Of a DNA stretch of 64,000 nt, positions 9,153-17,512 are shown one piece after another. Where the stretch lies: NCBI GenBank assembly GCA_041821185.1, contig JBGUBD010000008.1, forward strand, positions 62,001-126,000, in the 5' to 3' direction. This DNA comes from Phycisphaerales bacterium AB-hyl4. GTDB lineage: Bacteria; Planctomycetota; Phycisphaerae; Phycisphaerales; Phycisphaeraceae. Each line of letters begins with the position of its first letter. Position 1 is the stretch's first letter. Made by a program: the position numbers and the translations under genes. Below the pieces are notes generated by a model that was not told the origin of the DNA, searched no databases, and worked only from the letters and a program-made list of their open reading frames with translations.

Positions 9153-11651
9153 ATGCTGTCGAATGTTTTCAAGCCATCTATCCACGTCTCGCACCGGGCT
9201 GCGCTACTCGCGGTGGCCATCACCCTGCTCGCCTGCGCCTGCCCCGTGGCCGAAGCGGTCACCGTCGTATCCCATGGCCATCCCAACGCCATCATCGTGA
9301 CGGCTGACGAGCCCACCGAAGTATCCGCCTTCGCCGCGCAGGAACTGGTGGATCACGTGAAGTTAGCCACCGGCGTCACGTTGGAAATCCGCCGCGAATC
9401 GGACCTCGCGGACACCAGCCTGCACCACATCTACCTCGGCGATACGCAATCCTCGCGCCGCCAAGGCCTCGATGCCACGACGCTCGAGCCCGATGCGTTC
9501 CTCCTGCACGCGACAGACAGCGCGCTTTACATCTGGGGCAACGAAGGCCGGGGCACCCTGCCGCCTCAGCATTCCGGCGCGCCTTGGACTGCCTCCGATG
9601 CCGACGTGGCGCATCGCGGTACGCTGTACGGGGTCTACGAAATCCTTGAACGCTTCGCCGACGTGCGCTGGCTCTGGCCGGGCGAGTTAGGCACCTACGT
9701 ACCACGCACCGACACGCTCGTTATTGACCAGGCCCTGGACGAGATCGTCGAGCCGGCTTTGAGTTTCCGTCGCACGCGATGGAACCGCATCCAGAGCGCG
9801 GCACGCGAGTACGACGCCGAGCTCGGCGCTCTGGCATTCAGCGAAGACGGCCTCCAGGCCTATGCCCGCGATCTCGCCACGTTTGTCCGTCGCCATCGCA
9901 TCGGCGATTCCACGCCCAAGCCGACCGTCGGCCACGTCGCCGCCGGCCTGTGGCAGCAATACGGCAACGAGCACCCCGAATGGTTCATGATGCGCGAAGA
10001 CGGCACACGCGGCCCGGGAGCAAATGAAACCTCCTCCTTCCGCCTCCGCCACGTCGCCATGTGCGTTTCCAATCCCGACCTGCACCGCTTCCTCGTCGAA
10101 GAGCACTGGGACGGCGGCGACGTGCTGGCGCTCGGCGAAGTCGACCGCGCCGTGTTCTGCCACTGCGAAAACTGCCTCGCCTGGGACAAGCCGGTCGACG
10201 ACCCGCCCCACTTCGCACGGCGCCTCTACCAGCCGCTGATGTCCGATCGCTACGCGCGGTTCTGGAAGCAGGTCTACGAGCTGGCCGTCCAGCGCAACCC
10301 CGACGTGCAGGTCACTTCCTTCCTCTACTGGAACTATATGCCTGCCCCGACGGACATCACGCTCAACAGCAACATCTATGGCGAGTTCGTCCCGTGGGAC
10401 CAGGCCGAGATGACCTACTTCCCCCTGCAAAGCGACGCCTACGACTGGCTGAAAGAGCAATGGCTCGGCTGGAAGAAGACCGGCATTATCATGGCCTACC
10501 GCCCCAACCACCTCCACGGCGGCTACGTCATGCCACACTTGAGCACCTGGCAGGTCGGCGACTTCCTTCGCTTCACCTATCAGCACGGCGCCATCGGCGT
10601 CGATCACGACGCGCTCATCGGCCACTGGGCCGTCAAGGGCCCCATGCTCTACATCCATATGCGCCTCGCCGCCAAGCCCGAACTCGAAATCGAGCAGCTT
10701 CGGCGCGAGTACTTTTCCGCCTTCGGGCCCGCCGCGCAACACATCGAAGCCTACTTCGACCACTGGGAAACCTATTCCGAAAACCACCCCCCCAACCGCC
10801 AGGTACGCTACAGCAACCCGCACGAAGCCCACCTGGTCTACCCGGAGCAGGCGTTCGAGGAGCCGGCTCAAATGCTCGAAGACGCGCTCTCGCTCGTCCG
10901 CCATCACGCGCAGGACGAATATGCCCAGCGTGTCCGGTTTCTTCAGGCCGGCCTGGAGCACGCCCGCCTCGCCGCCCGCTTCATGAGCCTTCTCGAAGGC
11001 GGCCGAGCCCCGTCCGACGCGCAGCAGTTCGTCGCCGCCCGCGAGGCGCTGCTCGAGCTCATCGCGTTCCGTCGCGAGCACGAGCACCTTTACATCGCCG
11101 ACTACATCGACGCTGCACGTCGCGAACGTCGCCGCACCGACGCCGACCAGATCCTGCAGGCCCCGGATGAAGTCGCGCCCGACCGCGACATGCTCCCCGA
11201 CCCTTGGGGCGTCTGGCTGTTCCGAAAAGACCCGCAAAACCGCGGCGTCCAACAGCGCTGGTACCGCAGCGATGATGCCGCCGACTGGCAGCCGATCGAA
11301 ACCCCAGCGCCTTGGCATAGCACCCACGTGGGCGACTATCTGGGTTACGGCTGGTACCGCACCACCTTCACCGTCCCCACCGACTGGCCGAACGAAACGT
11401 TGACGATGCTGTTCAACGGCGTCGACGAACAGGCCTGGGTCTGGGTCAACGGCCAGCAGGTCGGCGAACACACAGCCGCCTCCGAAGATAAGCCCATCAG
11501 CCAGTTGTGGGATCGCCCCTTCGAAGTCAAAGTCCCTGCTGCCGTGTTGAACGTCGGCCAAACGAATCAACTCATCGTGCGCGTTCATGCCTCGCAGAAC
11601 GCCGCCGGCATCTGGCGACCCGTGCACGTTTACGCACCGGTCGACAATTAG
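9153..11651 (+). CDS. Secreted DUF4838 glycoside-hydrolase-like protein
   Basis: 832 residues with a signal peptide (about 1-35, hydrophobic LAVAITLLACACPVAEA). Residues 40-130 form an alpha-glucuronidase/GH20-type N-domain (AFAAQELVDHVKLATGVTLE). The DUF4838 region spans about 190-600 with WNRIQS, an HCENCLAWD cysteine pair and YWNYMPAPTD. The C-terminal 130 residues are a jelly-roll sugar-binding domain like those of GH2/GH35 enzymes (WYRTTFTVP, GVDEQAWVWVNGQQVGEH). DUF4838 proteins are predicted carbohydrate-active enzymes with unproven substrates. It heads a cluster with a prepilin-like and a PEP-CTERM protein, after a LacI regulator. Confidence 0.82.
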   Translation: MLSNVFKPSIHVSHRAALLAVAITLLACACPVAEAVTVVSHGHPNAIIVTADEPTEVSAFAAQELVDHVKLATGVTLEIRRESDLADTSLHHIYLGDTQSSRRQGLDATTLEPDAFLLHATDSALYIWGNEGRGTLPPQHSGAPWTASDADVAHRGTLYGVYEILERFADVRWLWPGELGTYVPRTDTLVIDQALDEIVEPALSFRRTRWNRIQSAAREYDAELGALAFSEDGLQAYARDLATFVRRHRIGDSTPKPTVGHVAAGLWQQYGNEHPEWFMMREDGTRGPGANETSSFRLRHVAMCVSNPDLHRFLVEEHWDGGDVLALGEVDRAVFCHCENCLAWDKPVDDPPHFARRLYQPLMSDRYARFWKQVYELAVQRNPDVQVTSFLYWNYMPAPTDITLNSNIYGEFVPWDQAEMTYFPLQSDAYDWLKEQWLGWKKTGIIMAYRPNHLHGGYVMPHLSTWQVGDFLRFTYQHGAIGVDHDALIGHWAVKGPMLYIHMRLAAKPELEIEQLRREYFSAFGPAAQHIEAYFDHWETYSENHPPNRQVRYSNPHEAHLVYPEQAFEEPAQMLEDALSLVRHHAQDEYAQRVRFLQAGLEHARLAARFMSLLEGGRAPSDAQQFVAAREALLELIAFRREHEHLYIADYIDAARRERRRTDADQILQAPDEVAPDRDMLPDPWGVWLFRKDPQNRGVQQRWYRSDDAADWQPIETPAPWHSTHVGDYLGYGWYRTTFTVPTDWPNETLTMLFNGVDEQAWVWVNGQQVGEHTAASEDKPISQLWDRPFEVKVPAAVLNVGQTNQLIVRVHASQNAAGIWRPVHVYAPVDN

Positions 11652-11710
11652 CCGTGTGACGATTAAGAACGACCTTGCACCATGCAACGCACTTTTGAGA
11701 GGAATCTGCC

Positions 11711-12460
11711 ATGCACCATCATCCCACCAACCACGCCCTTAACCCTCTCCGCCGGACCACCGCACCAACATCCCAGTCACGCATGCGGCCGCACTGCCAC
11801 GGATTCACCCTGATCGAGCTTTTGGTGGTGATATCTATCATCGCTTTGCTGATCGCCATCCTGCTCCCGGCCTTGGGAGCAGCCAGGGAGTCGGCGAAAA
11901 CCATTCAATGCGGCTCGAACCTGCGCCAAGTCGGCATCGCGCTGATCATGTACGCCGACGATCATCACGGCCACCTGCCGCCCGGCGAAAACCGCAACTG
12001 GAACTTCCCCGGCTACTGGCACGAATCACTCATGAAAGGCAGCTACTTCGGCACGAGCTATTCGTCACGTCCTGATTATGAGCAGCGCGTCATGATTCTG
12101 GATTGCCCCAACGAGCCCGCTCAGACCGGCCGAAACATCCCCTACTACGGCATCAATCCCCACATCAGCGGTCGCATCTGGAATCCCGATGTCAACGGCC
12201 TTGATTACCTCGATGCCAACTACCCCGGCACTGGCAGGCCCTATCGTGATATCCGCCAGCCCAGCAGCACCGTGATGGTCGCCGACGGTCGCGGCAACTC
12301 CAATGGCATGGAGCCGCACCTGCTAGCCTTGCGATCCTACGTCCATGTTCAACGCCACCAGGCCGCCGCGAACATCCTCTTCGCCGACGGACATATCGAC
12401 CGCTACCAGGCCTCAACGCCCGGAAGCATCAGTAACAACCTCAACTGGATGGGCGACTGA
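11711..12460 (+). CDS. Prepilin-type secreted protein (type II pseudopilin-like, H-x9-DG)
   Basis: 249 residues with a strong ribosome site (AGAGGAA). After a basic leader the type III signal [20 protein letters not shown] marks cleavage before Phe and a long N-terminal helix, followed by [20 protein letters not shown]. Near the C-terminus [15 protein letters not shown] is the H-x9-DG motif typical of the hugely expanded planctomycete pseudopilin-like families, often listed next to DUF1559. Members are exported and anchored by the helix; many sit beside carbohydrate enzymes. Function is not established. It is 60 bp downstream of the DUF4838 gene. Confidence 0.85.
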   Translation: MHHHPTNHALNPLRRTTAPTSQSRMRPHCHGFTLIELLVVISIIALLIAILLPALGAARESAKTIQCGSNLRQVGIALIMYADDHHGHLPPGENRNWNFPGYWHESLMKGSYFGTSYSSRPDYEQRVMILDCPNEPAQTGRNIPYYGINPHISGRIWNPDVNGLDYLDANYPGTGRPYRDIRQPSSTVMVADGRGNSNGMEPHLLALRSYVHVQRHQAAANILFADGHIDRYQASTPGSISNNLNWMGD

Positions 12461-12567
12461 GTCACAAGCCGCTGAAACGCGGCAGACGGATCAAGCGATG
12501 TGCACGAACCGATTCAAGCATAACAAAGACCTGTTTTTTCATGTTATTCATCAGAAGGAGAAACGAG

Positions 12568-13296
12568 ATGCGATGGACTTTTGCTGCGGCTTGCCTCACC
12601 GGAATTGTCTTAGGTGGTGCGGACCTTCACGCGACCCCGATCACGTGGATTGAAGAAGACTTCAACGATCTGGCAGATGGCGCGGTTCCCGAGGGAGAGG
12701 TTCCGACCGGGCCGTTTTACACGGAGTTTGTGCCGAGCCGAGGCGACATCGGAGCGGTTGGTCATGGCGAAGGCAAGGTCCTGGCGTTCACCCAGGATGC
12801 CAACAGCCCCGTTCGATTCAACGCGGTATGGGGGGCGGAGAATGTCGAAGAGCAACCGATCGTTATCGAGTACAAGTATCAGACGCCACTCGAAGGACGA
12901 CTCCGATCGCGACATGCGGTGTTGTTCGACGACGGCCATCTCTCACTGTACATGCAACAGGGATCGACTTTCGATCGCCAACGCGTGTTCGTCTATGACG
13001 GTGAAACCATCGGCACTTACGAAGCGGACACTTGGTACACCGTGCGCTTCACGCTCAACCCCGTGACCGACGCGTTCAAGATCGACATCGACGGCGTCGG
13101 CTCGGTGGAAGGCCAACTCGACGAAGGCAACGTCGCCACCGCTCGCCAGATGCTCTGGATCTCATGCGTCGCCAACCACGACCACGACGGCGCCGTCGTC
13201 GGCCTGCTGGACGATGTCTCCGTGATCGCTGTCCCCGAGCCCGGCTCCCTGGGACTGATGGGCCTCGGCGCCCTGTATCTCCTGCGCCGCCGCTGA
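12568..13296 (+). CDS. PEP-CTERM sorting-domain protein
   Basis: 242 residues from the ATG at 12568, which has an AAGGAG site 8 bp upstream. It has an N-terminal signal peptide (RWTFAAACLTGIVLGG), a beta-rich body resembling a concanavalin-like laminin-G fold (FNDLADGAVPEG, YKYQTPLEGRLRSRHAVLF), and a C-terminal PEP-CTERM tag: VPEPGSLGLMGLGALYLL followed by RRR. The tag is cut and processed by exosortase, leaving the protein at the cell surface. It is last in the DUF4838-prepilin-PEP-CTERM cluster and is followed by a terminator. The tag is certain; the binding target is unknown. Confidence 0.88.
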   Translation: MRWTFAAACLTGIVLGGADLHATPITWIEEDFNDLADGAVPEGEVPTGPFYTEFVPSRGDIGAVGHGEGKVLAFTQDANSPVRFNAVWGAENVEEQPIVIEYKYQTPLEGRLRSRHAVLFDDGHLSLYMQQGSTFDRQRVFVYDGETIGTYEADTWYTVRFTLNPVTDAFKIDIDGVGSVEGQLDEGNVATARQMLWISCVANHDHDGAVVGLLDDVSVIAVPEPGSLGLMGLGALYLLRRR

Positions 13297-13333
13297 GTCG
13301 GTCCAGTGCTTATCCATTCGGATCACACGAACT

Positions 13334-13364
13334 GCCCTCGGTCATGAAGTTCATGGCCGAGGGC
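13334..13364 (+). terminator. Terminator hairpin after the PEP-CTERM gene
   Basis: GCCCTCGG and CCGAGGGC plus CATGAA/TTCATG arms make a near-perfect 14-bp stem around a short loop, 37 bp after the stop codon. It is followed by TGTTATT rather than a full T run. Confidence 0.7.
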
Positions 13365-13501
13365 TGTTATTAGGGTCGCAACCGTTTCGCCCAAGCATGC
13401 AACGACGTCGATAACCACGACACATGCAGGCACCGCTGACACCTCGGACACCTCAGACATCGACGTCACCGTCACCGTGGTAGAAGTTCCGCAACGACAT
13501 C

Positions 13502-13571
13502 CTCGCTCGCCTGCTGATCAACATTGCCCCGGCTGATCTCCGAAAGGACGGGCCGATGTATGATCTGCCCA
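13502..13571 (+). pseudogene. comM middle fragment
   Basis: CTCGCTCGCCTGCTGATCAA and the next 50 bp match comM around 16108-16178, encoding [20 protein letters not shown] and DLPI. Neither a comM start nor the P-loop region is attached. A small lipoprotein gene follows at 13780, as small genes follow the 5' fragments. Confidence 0.75.
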
Positions 13572-13779
13572 TTATCCACTGCTCATGAGTGCGACGCCCA
13601 TCAATCCGATGCCAACTCGGGCCACCCGCCTCAATCTCACGGCGATCGGCACACCCGATTCGGGTCGCCCGCCGTCTAACACAGAAAGTGAAAATGTCAG
13701 TTTGTGTCGGCAAGATGACGTCGGTATAAACCGAAGCACAAATCACACTCGCCTCGGGGGCGGGCGCGGGAACCATGTC

Positions 13780-14151
13780 ATGACGAGAACCATTCTGCTG
13801 TGCCTGCTGATGACGTTTGCCTGGGGTTGTACATACGCCGGTCCTGACCCGGCCCGCGACCTGGTACGAGCAGGGGAGAATCCCAACGACTACCTTGTCG
13901 GCGGTGGCGTCATGCTCAAGTATCGCGCTCCGGAAGCCGGCACCGCCGTGATGTTGGATCGCACCGGCGGCCGGATCATCGCGACCGAGTCCCTCAAAGA
14001 GGGAGATCTGTTCGACGTACAACTCGACCCCACCGACGAAGACGTCCGCGAGGGGTTCCGTCAGGCGTCCGGCGGCATCCCGTTGGAGAAGGCCGACATC
14101 CGGCTCTATTTCTTCCCCTCTGATAAAAGCGGGGAGGTGCACAGTCCGTAG
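13780..14151 (+). CDS. Small lipoprotein of unknown function
   Basis: The ATG at 13780 begins a lipoprotein signal (MTRTILLCLLMTFAWGC) with Cys at 17, giving a 123-residue protein. The mature part contains GGGVMLKYRAPEAGTAVMLD and GDLFDVQLDPTDEDVREGFR, suggesting a small beta domain followed by helix. No family is recognised. It lies between the comM middle fragment and comM copy B, in the array of small genes separated by comM pieces. An open frame extends further upstream to 13585 but that part has no signal peptide and poor codon use, so the internal start is preferred. Confidence 0.65.
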   Translation: MTRTILLCLLMTFAWGCTYAGPDPARDLVRAGENPNDYLVGGGVMLKYRAPEAGTAVMLDRTGGRIIATESLKEGDLFDVQLDPTDEDVREGFRQASGGIPLEKADIRLYFFPSDKSGEVHSP

Positions 14152-14503
14152 GGCTGGGCATGCCCTGCCAATGCGAATTCACCCCTTCATGCGCACCCGG
14201 CCGACGCCCCGCCCCACACCGGAGGCTTGCTTCGGCAAGCCGCCGGCGAGTGCCCGGCCAACGGTGTCCGCTTCCGGTCAGACGCGTGAACATGGATGGG
14301 CAGCCACGCGACGGACCAATCGGAAACGACACGAAAGGTCGGCCACCCGCGGGATGCGACCCGGAATGCCAAGCCGTCCCCACGGCTCGGCCTTCCATCG
14401 CATGTGCGTGTTGACCTGGCTGCCCGGGAACAGTACACCACGACCTCACGATCTCCCGCAAAGGCCCGGCAGACACCGGCCTCGCCTGAAAGATGTCTGA
14501 CTC
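14152..14503. other. About 350 bp without recognisable gene
   Basis: GC-rich sequence between the lipoprotein gene and the hairpin at 14504. No supported reading frame, RNA gene or comM homology was seen. Confidence 0.5.
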
Positions 14504-14545
14504 ACCCGCCAGCCCGGCCGCGCACAAAGCAGCCGGGCGGCGGGT
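14504..14545 (+). terminator. GC-rich terminator-like hairpin
   Basis: ACCCGCC plus GCCCGGC pair with GCCGGGC plus GGCGGGT around a 13-nt loop, and GATTTTT follows: an intrinsic terminator arrangement closing the unit before comM copy B. Confidence 0.65.
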
Positions 14546-14637
14546 GATTTTTCCAACGGCTCGCCGAGTGGCCAGTAGCTGTCGACGGATGCCACACAGC
14601 ATCCCCCATGGCCAACCCTGCGGTATACTCCAGACCC

Positions 14638-14743
14638 ATGCTCGCCCAGGTCCACAGCTTCGTCCTCCAAGGCATCGACCCGCTTCCGTGTGAAGTCGAG
14701 GTTGATGTCGCTGAGCAGGGACTTATAAAAACGACGGTCGTGG
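14638..14743 (+). pseudogene. Stranded 5' fragment of comM (copy B)
   Basis: The ATG opens MLAQVHSFVLQGIDPLPCEV and the match continues to IKTTVVG, where it breaks at the same codon as copies A and C. A GGTATACTC promoter-like box lies just upstream. The GGAGAATTTCG ribosome site of the 141-residue gene begins 23 bp past the break, so that gene could be transcribed from the comM promoter. Confidence 0.85.
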
Positions 14744-14776
14744 GGAGTAAAAGACCCATCTGCGCGGAGAATTTCG

Positions 14777-15202
14777 ATGGCGGCGATCAAATTACACTAC
14801 GCTGAGGGGCGTGCGACGCCGCCACTGCACGTACGCTGCATCAGCTACCGTCGAGATTGGTGGATTATCCGGTTCGGAGGTCACGGGTCGTGGTGGCGAC
14901 GACGGATCAAGTGCGGTTCCGAGGACGAGGCACTGGAGCACTGCCAAGCCCTTGCGAGAAAACGCATTCCATTCGCTGTTGGCGGTATATTGTCCTGGTC
15001 GTCGGCTGCGGACTGGGCCGATGACTGGCAGAGCCAAGGCCGTTTTGCAATTTCCTATCTACGTCTGAGTTGGACAGGGGACGGATGGCGCATCTACGAA
15101 ATTTTACCCGGGGTCAAGGAATGGGCACCAATGACAGTTCATGAGCTTTTGAGCCGGGAGCCGGTATTGATGACCGAGGCGCAATCACGGGAGTTGTACT
15201 AA
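14777..15202 (+). CDS. Hypothetical protein, 141 residues
   Basis: Starts at ATG 14777 with GGAG 8 bp upstream. The product is Trp-rich (RRDWWIIRFGGHGSWWRRR, ILSWSSAADWADDWQ) with no signal peptide or membrane helix and no family I recognise. The N-terminal third alternates hydrophobic and basic residues as in a small beta sheet; the middle CGSEDEALEHCQALARKR is helical. It is the single gene between comM copies B and C, on the same strand. Its position right behind a comM 5' end suggests expression from that promoter. Real-gene status is supported by the ribosome site and codon use. Confidence 0.6.
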   Translation: MAAIKLHYAEGRATPPLHVRCISYRRDWWIIRFGGHGSWWRRRIKCGSEDEALEHCQALARKRIPFAVGGILSWSSAADWADDWQSQGRFAISYLRLSWTGDGWRIYEILPGVKEWAPMTVHELLSREPVLMTEAQSRELY

Positions 15203-15256
15203 CGCTCCACCGCCACTCATCAGGCGTTTCGGGACCCCCGCCACGATACTCGCCCC

Positions 15257-15362
15257 ATGCTCGCCCAGGTCCACAGCTTCGTCCTCCAAGGCATCGACCC
15301 GCTTCCGTGTGAAGTCGAGGTCGATGTTGCTGAGCAAGGTCTTATCAAAACAACGGTCGTGG
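15257..15362 (+). pseudogene. Stranded 5' fragment of comM (copy C)
   Basis: Nearly identical to copy B for the first 106 bp and broken at the same codon (IKTTVVG). The next 25 bp match those after copy A at 22 positions or more (tgacaacctgcgccga against tgacaatctgcgccga), so the break point carries a shared foreign end. A GATACTCGCCCC stretch precedes the ATG. Confidence 0.85.
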
Positions 15363-15410
15363 GGGCATTAATGACAACCTGCGCCGAACCGTAATTCCGG
15401 AATCTTTGCC

Positions 15411-15890
15411 ATGCCTACGACCGGTCCGACGCCCCAACGATACACCCACCGAACGAAGATCATCGCCGTTGGATGTTTGCTGATCGGCCTCGTGATCGCC
15501 ATCCCTGTCGTCATGATTGCCGCGAGCGCCATCCACTGGTTCGCGCTCGGTGGAAGTGACGCCTGTCTTCATCAAAAACAGCAGTATCTGCTGAATCACG
15601 CAGATCACGACCGGATTCTCAGGGAATGCCGGCTAATGCTCGGCAATCCGGCTCAGTATCCTCAACCAAGCGGTCGTGCTTATCCGGACAACCTTCCGCT
15701 ATACCTCGATTCGCTTGAATCCAGTAGCATCCTGGTCTTTTCGGAGGGCGTCCTCATCACTTTTCATCGCGAGTTCGGCTTGTGGGCAATCGAGCAGGAC
15801 ACGTCACAAGTCCCGAGCGAAATCGACTGGCGGCACAACGTGACCGAGCTTCGCCCGGGCCTCTGGTACTTCGAGTTTCACGTGCCGTAG
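15411..15890 (+). CDS. Hypothetical membrane-anchored protein, 159 residues
   Basis: After a basic 17-residue head there is one transmembrane segment (about 18-46: IIAVGCLLIGLVIAIPVVMI and on), then an extracytoplasmic part with DACLHQKQQYLLNHADHDRI, SLESSSILVFSEGVLITFH and a C-terminal Trp/Phe-rich strand LRPGLWYFEFHVP. No family is recognised. It is the only gene between comM copy C and the real comM 5' half. A weak ribosome site (GGAA) precedes the ATG. The repeated layout (comM piece, then small surface-directed gene) is the main clue to its origin; function is unknown. Confidence 0.6.
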   Translation: MPTTGPTPQRYTHRTKIIAVGCLLIGLVIAIPVVMIAASAIHWFALGGSDACLHQKQQYLLNHADHDRILRECRLMLGNPAQYPQPSGRAYPDNLPLYLDSLESSSILVFSEGVLITFHREFGLWAIEQDTSQVPSEIDWRHNVTELRPGLWYFEFHVP

Positions 15891-15925
15891 AACCCGAATC
15901 ACTCACCTGTCGGTACAATCCCCGC

Positions 15926-16609
15926 ATGCTCGCCCAGGTCCATAGCTTCGTCCTCCAAGGCATCGACCCGCTTCCGTGTGAAGTGGAGGTTGATGTTGCG
16001 GAGGTGGGGATGATCAAGACGACCATCGTCGGTTTGCCCGACGCTGCGGTGAAAGAGTCCGTCGAACGCGTGCGGGCGGCGATGGCGAATAGTGGGTTTC
16101 CCTTTCCACTCGCTCGCCTGCTGATCAACCTTGCGCCGGCGGACCTGCAAAAAGTCGGGCCCGTGTATGACCTGCCGATCGCGGTGGGCATGTTGCTTGC
16201 CGAGCAGGTGATTCAGACGCAGGTGCATAAACGGCTGGTCTTCGCGGGCGAGTTGGCGTTGGACGGTCGGCTTCGGCCGATCAATGGGGTGATCAACCTG
16301 GCGCTGCTGGCCAAGCGTGCCGGGCTCGACGGCGTCGTCGTGCCGGTGGACAACGCGGACGAAGCCGCGGCCGTCGATGGCATTAACGTCTACCCGGCCG
16401 ACTCGCTTGCGAGCGTGGTCGGCTTTCTCAATGGCAACCACGACATCGAGCCGACCTGTGATGTGAACACCAACGGCGAACTCGAAGCCCTCACCACCGG
16501 CGTCGACTTCGGCGACATCCGCGGACAGGAAGCCGTCAAACGCGCCGCGACCATCAGTGCCAGCGGTTCGCATAATCTGTTGATGGTCGGGCCCGCTGGC
16601 ACAGGCTGA
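15926..16609 (+). pseudogene. comM: comM 5' half (Mg-chelatase-like AAA+ ATPase), interrupted by the island
   Basis: The ATG at 15926 starts MLAQVHSFVLQGIDPLPCEV and runs through the N-terminal S5-fold domain (LVFAGELALDGRLRPINGVI, GVVVPVDNADEAAAV) to GSHNLLMVGPAGTG, then a TGA contributed by the island. The 227 residues are the N-domain up to the middle of Walker A; the remaining 280 residues lie at 55014-55880. ComM is a hexameric helicase that extends heteroduplex during natural transformation. The half-protein lacks nucleotide binding and is presumably inactive. Rejoining with the right part restores the P-loop GPAGTGKT. Confidence 0.92.
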
Positions 16610-16638
16610 CCTGTGAACATGCCGAAATTCGGCACGAG
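16590..16638. other. attL: left junction of the island in comM
   Basis: comM sequence ends ...CTGGCACA, then GG (16604-16605) and CTGACCTGTGAACATGCCGA of the island. Compared with attR the shared junction is GGC. Removing 16606-55045 reconstitutes codons GGC ACA GGC AAG ACC, that is G-T-G-K-T. Confidence 0.85.
16610..16638 (+). repeat. Left inverted attachment arm (29 bp)
   Basis: CCTGTGAA-CAT-GCCGAAA-T-TCGGCACGAG. The reverse complement of 55011-55039 reads CCTGTGAA-TGG-GCCGAAA-A-TCGGCACGAG: 25 of 29 identical. Such half-site symmetry around a 2-bp core is expected of a serine-integrase attP. Confidence 0.85.
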
Positions 16639-16714
16639 TATGCTACCATTATGCATGGTCGTTTTAGAGACTTGCATGTTTCCAGCCATCGCAATCACAA
16701 CAAGAAGACACGCA

Positions 16715-17512
16715 ATGACATCAAACTCATCTCAATATCTCGCGTCGGTCGCCTATGAACTATCAGCTCAAGCCACTCGCGTACGAGATCTAATTGGAGA
16801 CAAACACTGGCTTTCTGATGGCCATCATCACGAAGCTCTCCTTCGGGATCTAATTCGGCGGCATATCGGCCATTCGTGCACGGCAACTAGAGGATTTGTC
16901 ATTGATCCAGTCGATATTAATCTTTGCAGTCGAGAACAGGACATACTTATAATTGACGAACGCCATGAGTCACCATTTTTTCAACAAAATGATCTAGCAA
17001 TAGCCTTCCCACGCCAAGTAATTGCAGCCATCTCAGTCAAAGCATCATTAAACAGCAGTTCACTTAAGGATGCCATAGAGGGACTATCCACGGCACGTTT
17101 TATTTCAAACCGATCAGCTTCGAATCTCAATCACATATGGACTGCCGCATTCTTCTTCGACACTAGCAAGACTGTCGATAACACACCTTCATTGATGTAT
17201 AAGTATGTAGCAAACAGCCTTAACAACAACCATCCATCAGCCCCAAATCGCCGTATCACCTGCGAAGATTTGCCAGATTTCATCTGCGCAGGGCAGATTG
17301 GAACCGTCAGGTCCATCCGCACCGGCAATGGCATAGCCGAACTCAGTGGTTCACGTTGTGCAAATCTAAGCCCTGCTGTATTCCTGGGCGTCCTGCTCGA
17401 TCACTTAGCATCATCACGTGGTCTTCCAATGGCACATTTCGCGGAGTTCATCGACAATATGGACTTCCCCCCATTAACCCCTCAGTCCATCACTCTAAAC
17501 TCAAATCCTTGA
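16715..17512 (+). CDS. DUF6602-type protein (predicted nuclease-fold defence factor)
   Basis: 265 residues from the ATG at 16715. The pattern HHEALLRDLIRRHIGHSCTA, TRGFVIDP, SREQDILIIDERHESPFFQ and AFPRQVIAAISVKASLNSSS matches DUF6602: an E (HHEA), a D in QDIL and a VK pair that resemble a PD-(D/E)XK-like core. The family is found in defence islands, but its activity is not proven. It is transcribed toward the SIR2-like/STAND gene and the two stop regions overlap by 23 bp, so the pair is tightly linked though not co-transcribed. It is the first gene inside the left island end. Confidence 0.65.
   Translation: MTSNSSQYLASVAYELSAQATRVRDLIGDKHWLSDGHHHEALLRDLIRRHIGHSCTATRGFVIDPVDINLCSREQDILIIDERHESPFFQQNDLAIAFPRQVIAAISVKASLNSSSLKDAIEGLSTARFISNRSASNLNHIWTAAFFFDTSKTVDNTPSLMYKYVANSLNNNHPSAPNRRITCEDLPDFICAGQIGTVRSIRTGNGIAELSGSRCANLSPAVFLGVLLDHLASSRGLPMAHFAEFIDNMDFPPLTPQSITLNSNP

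Noticed and set aside
9687..11687. Long minus-strand frame of 666 residues
   Set aside because: Antisense shadow of the DUF4838 gene; Val/Gly-rich composition of a GC-driven open frame and no start signals.
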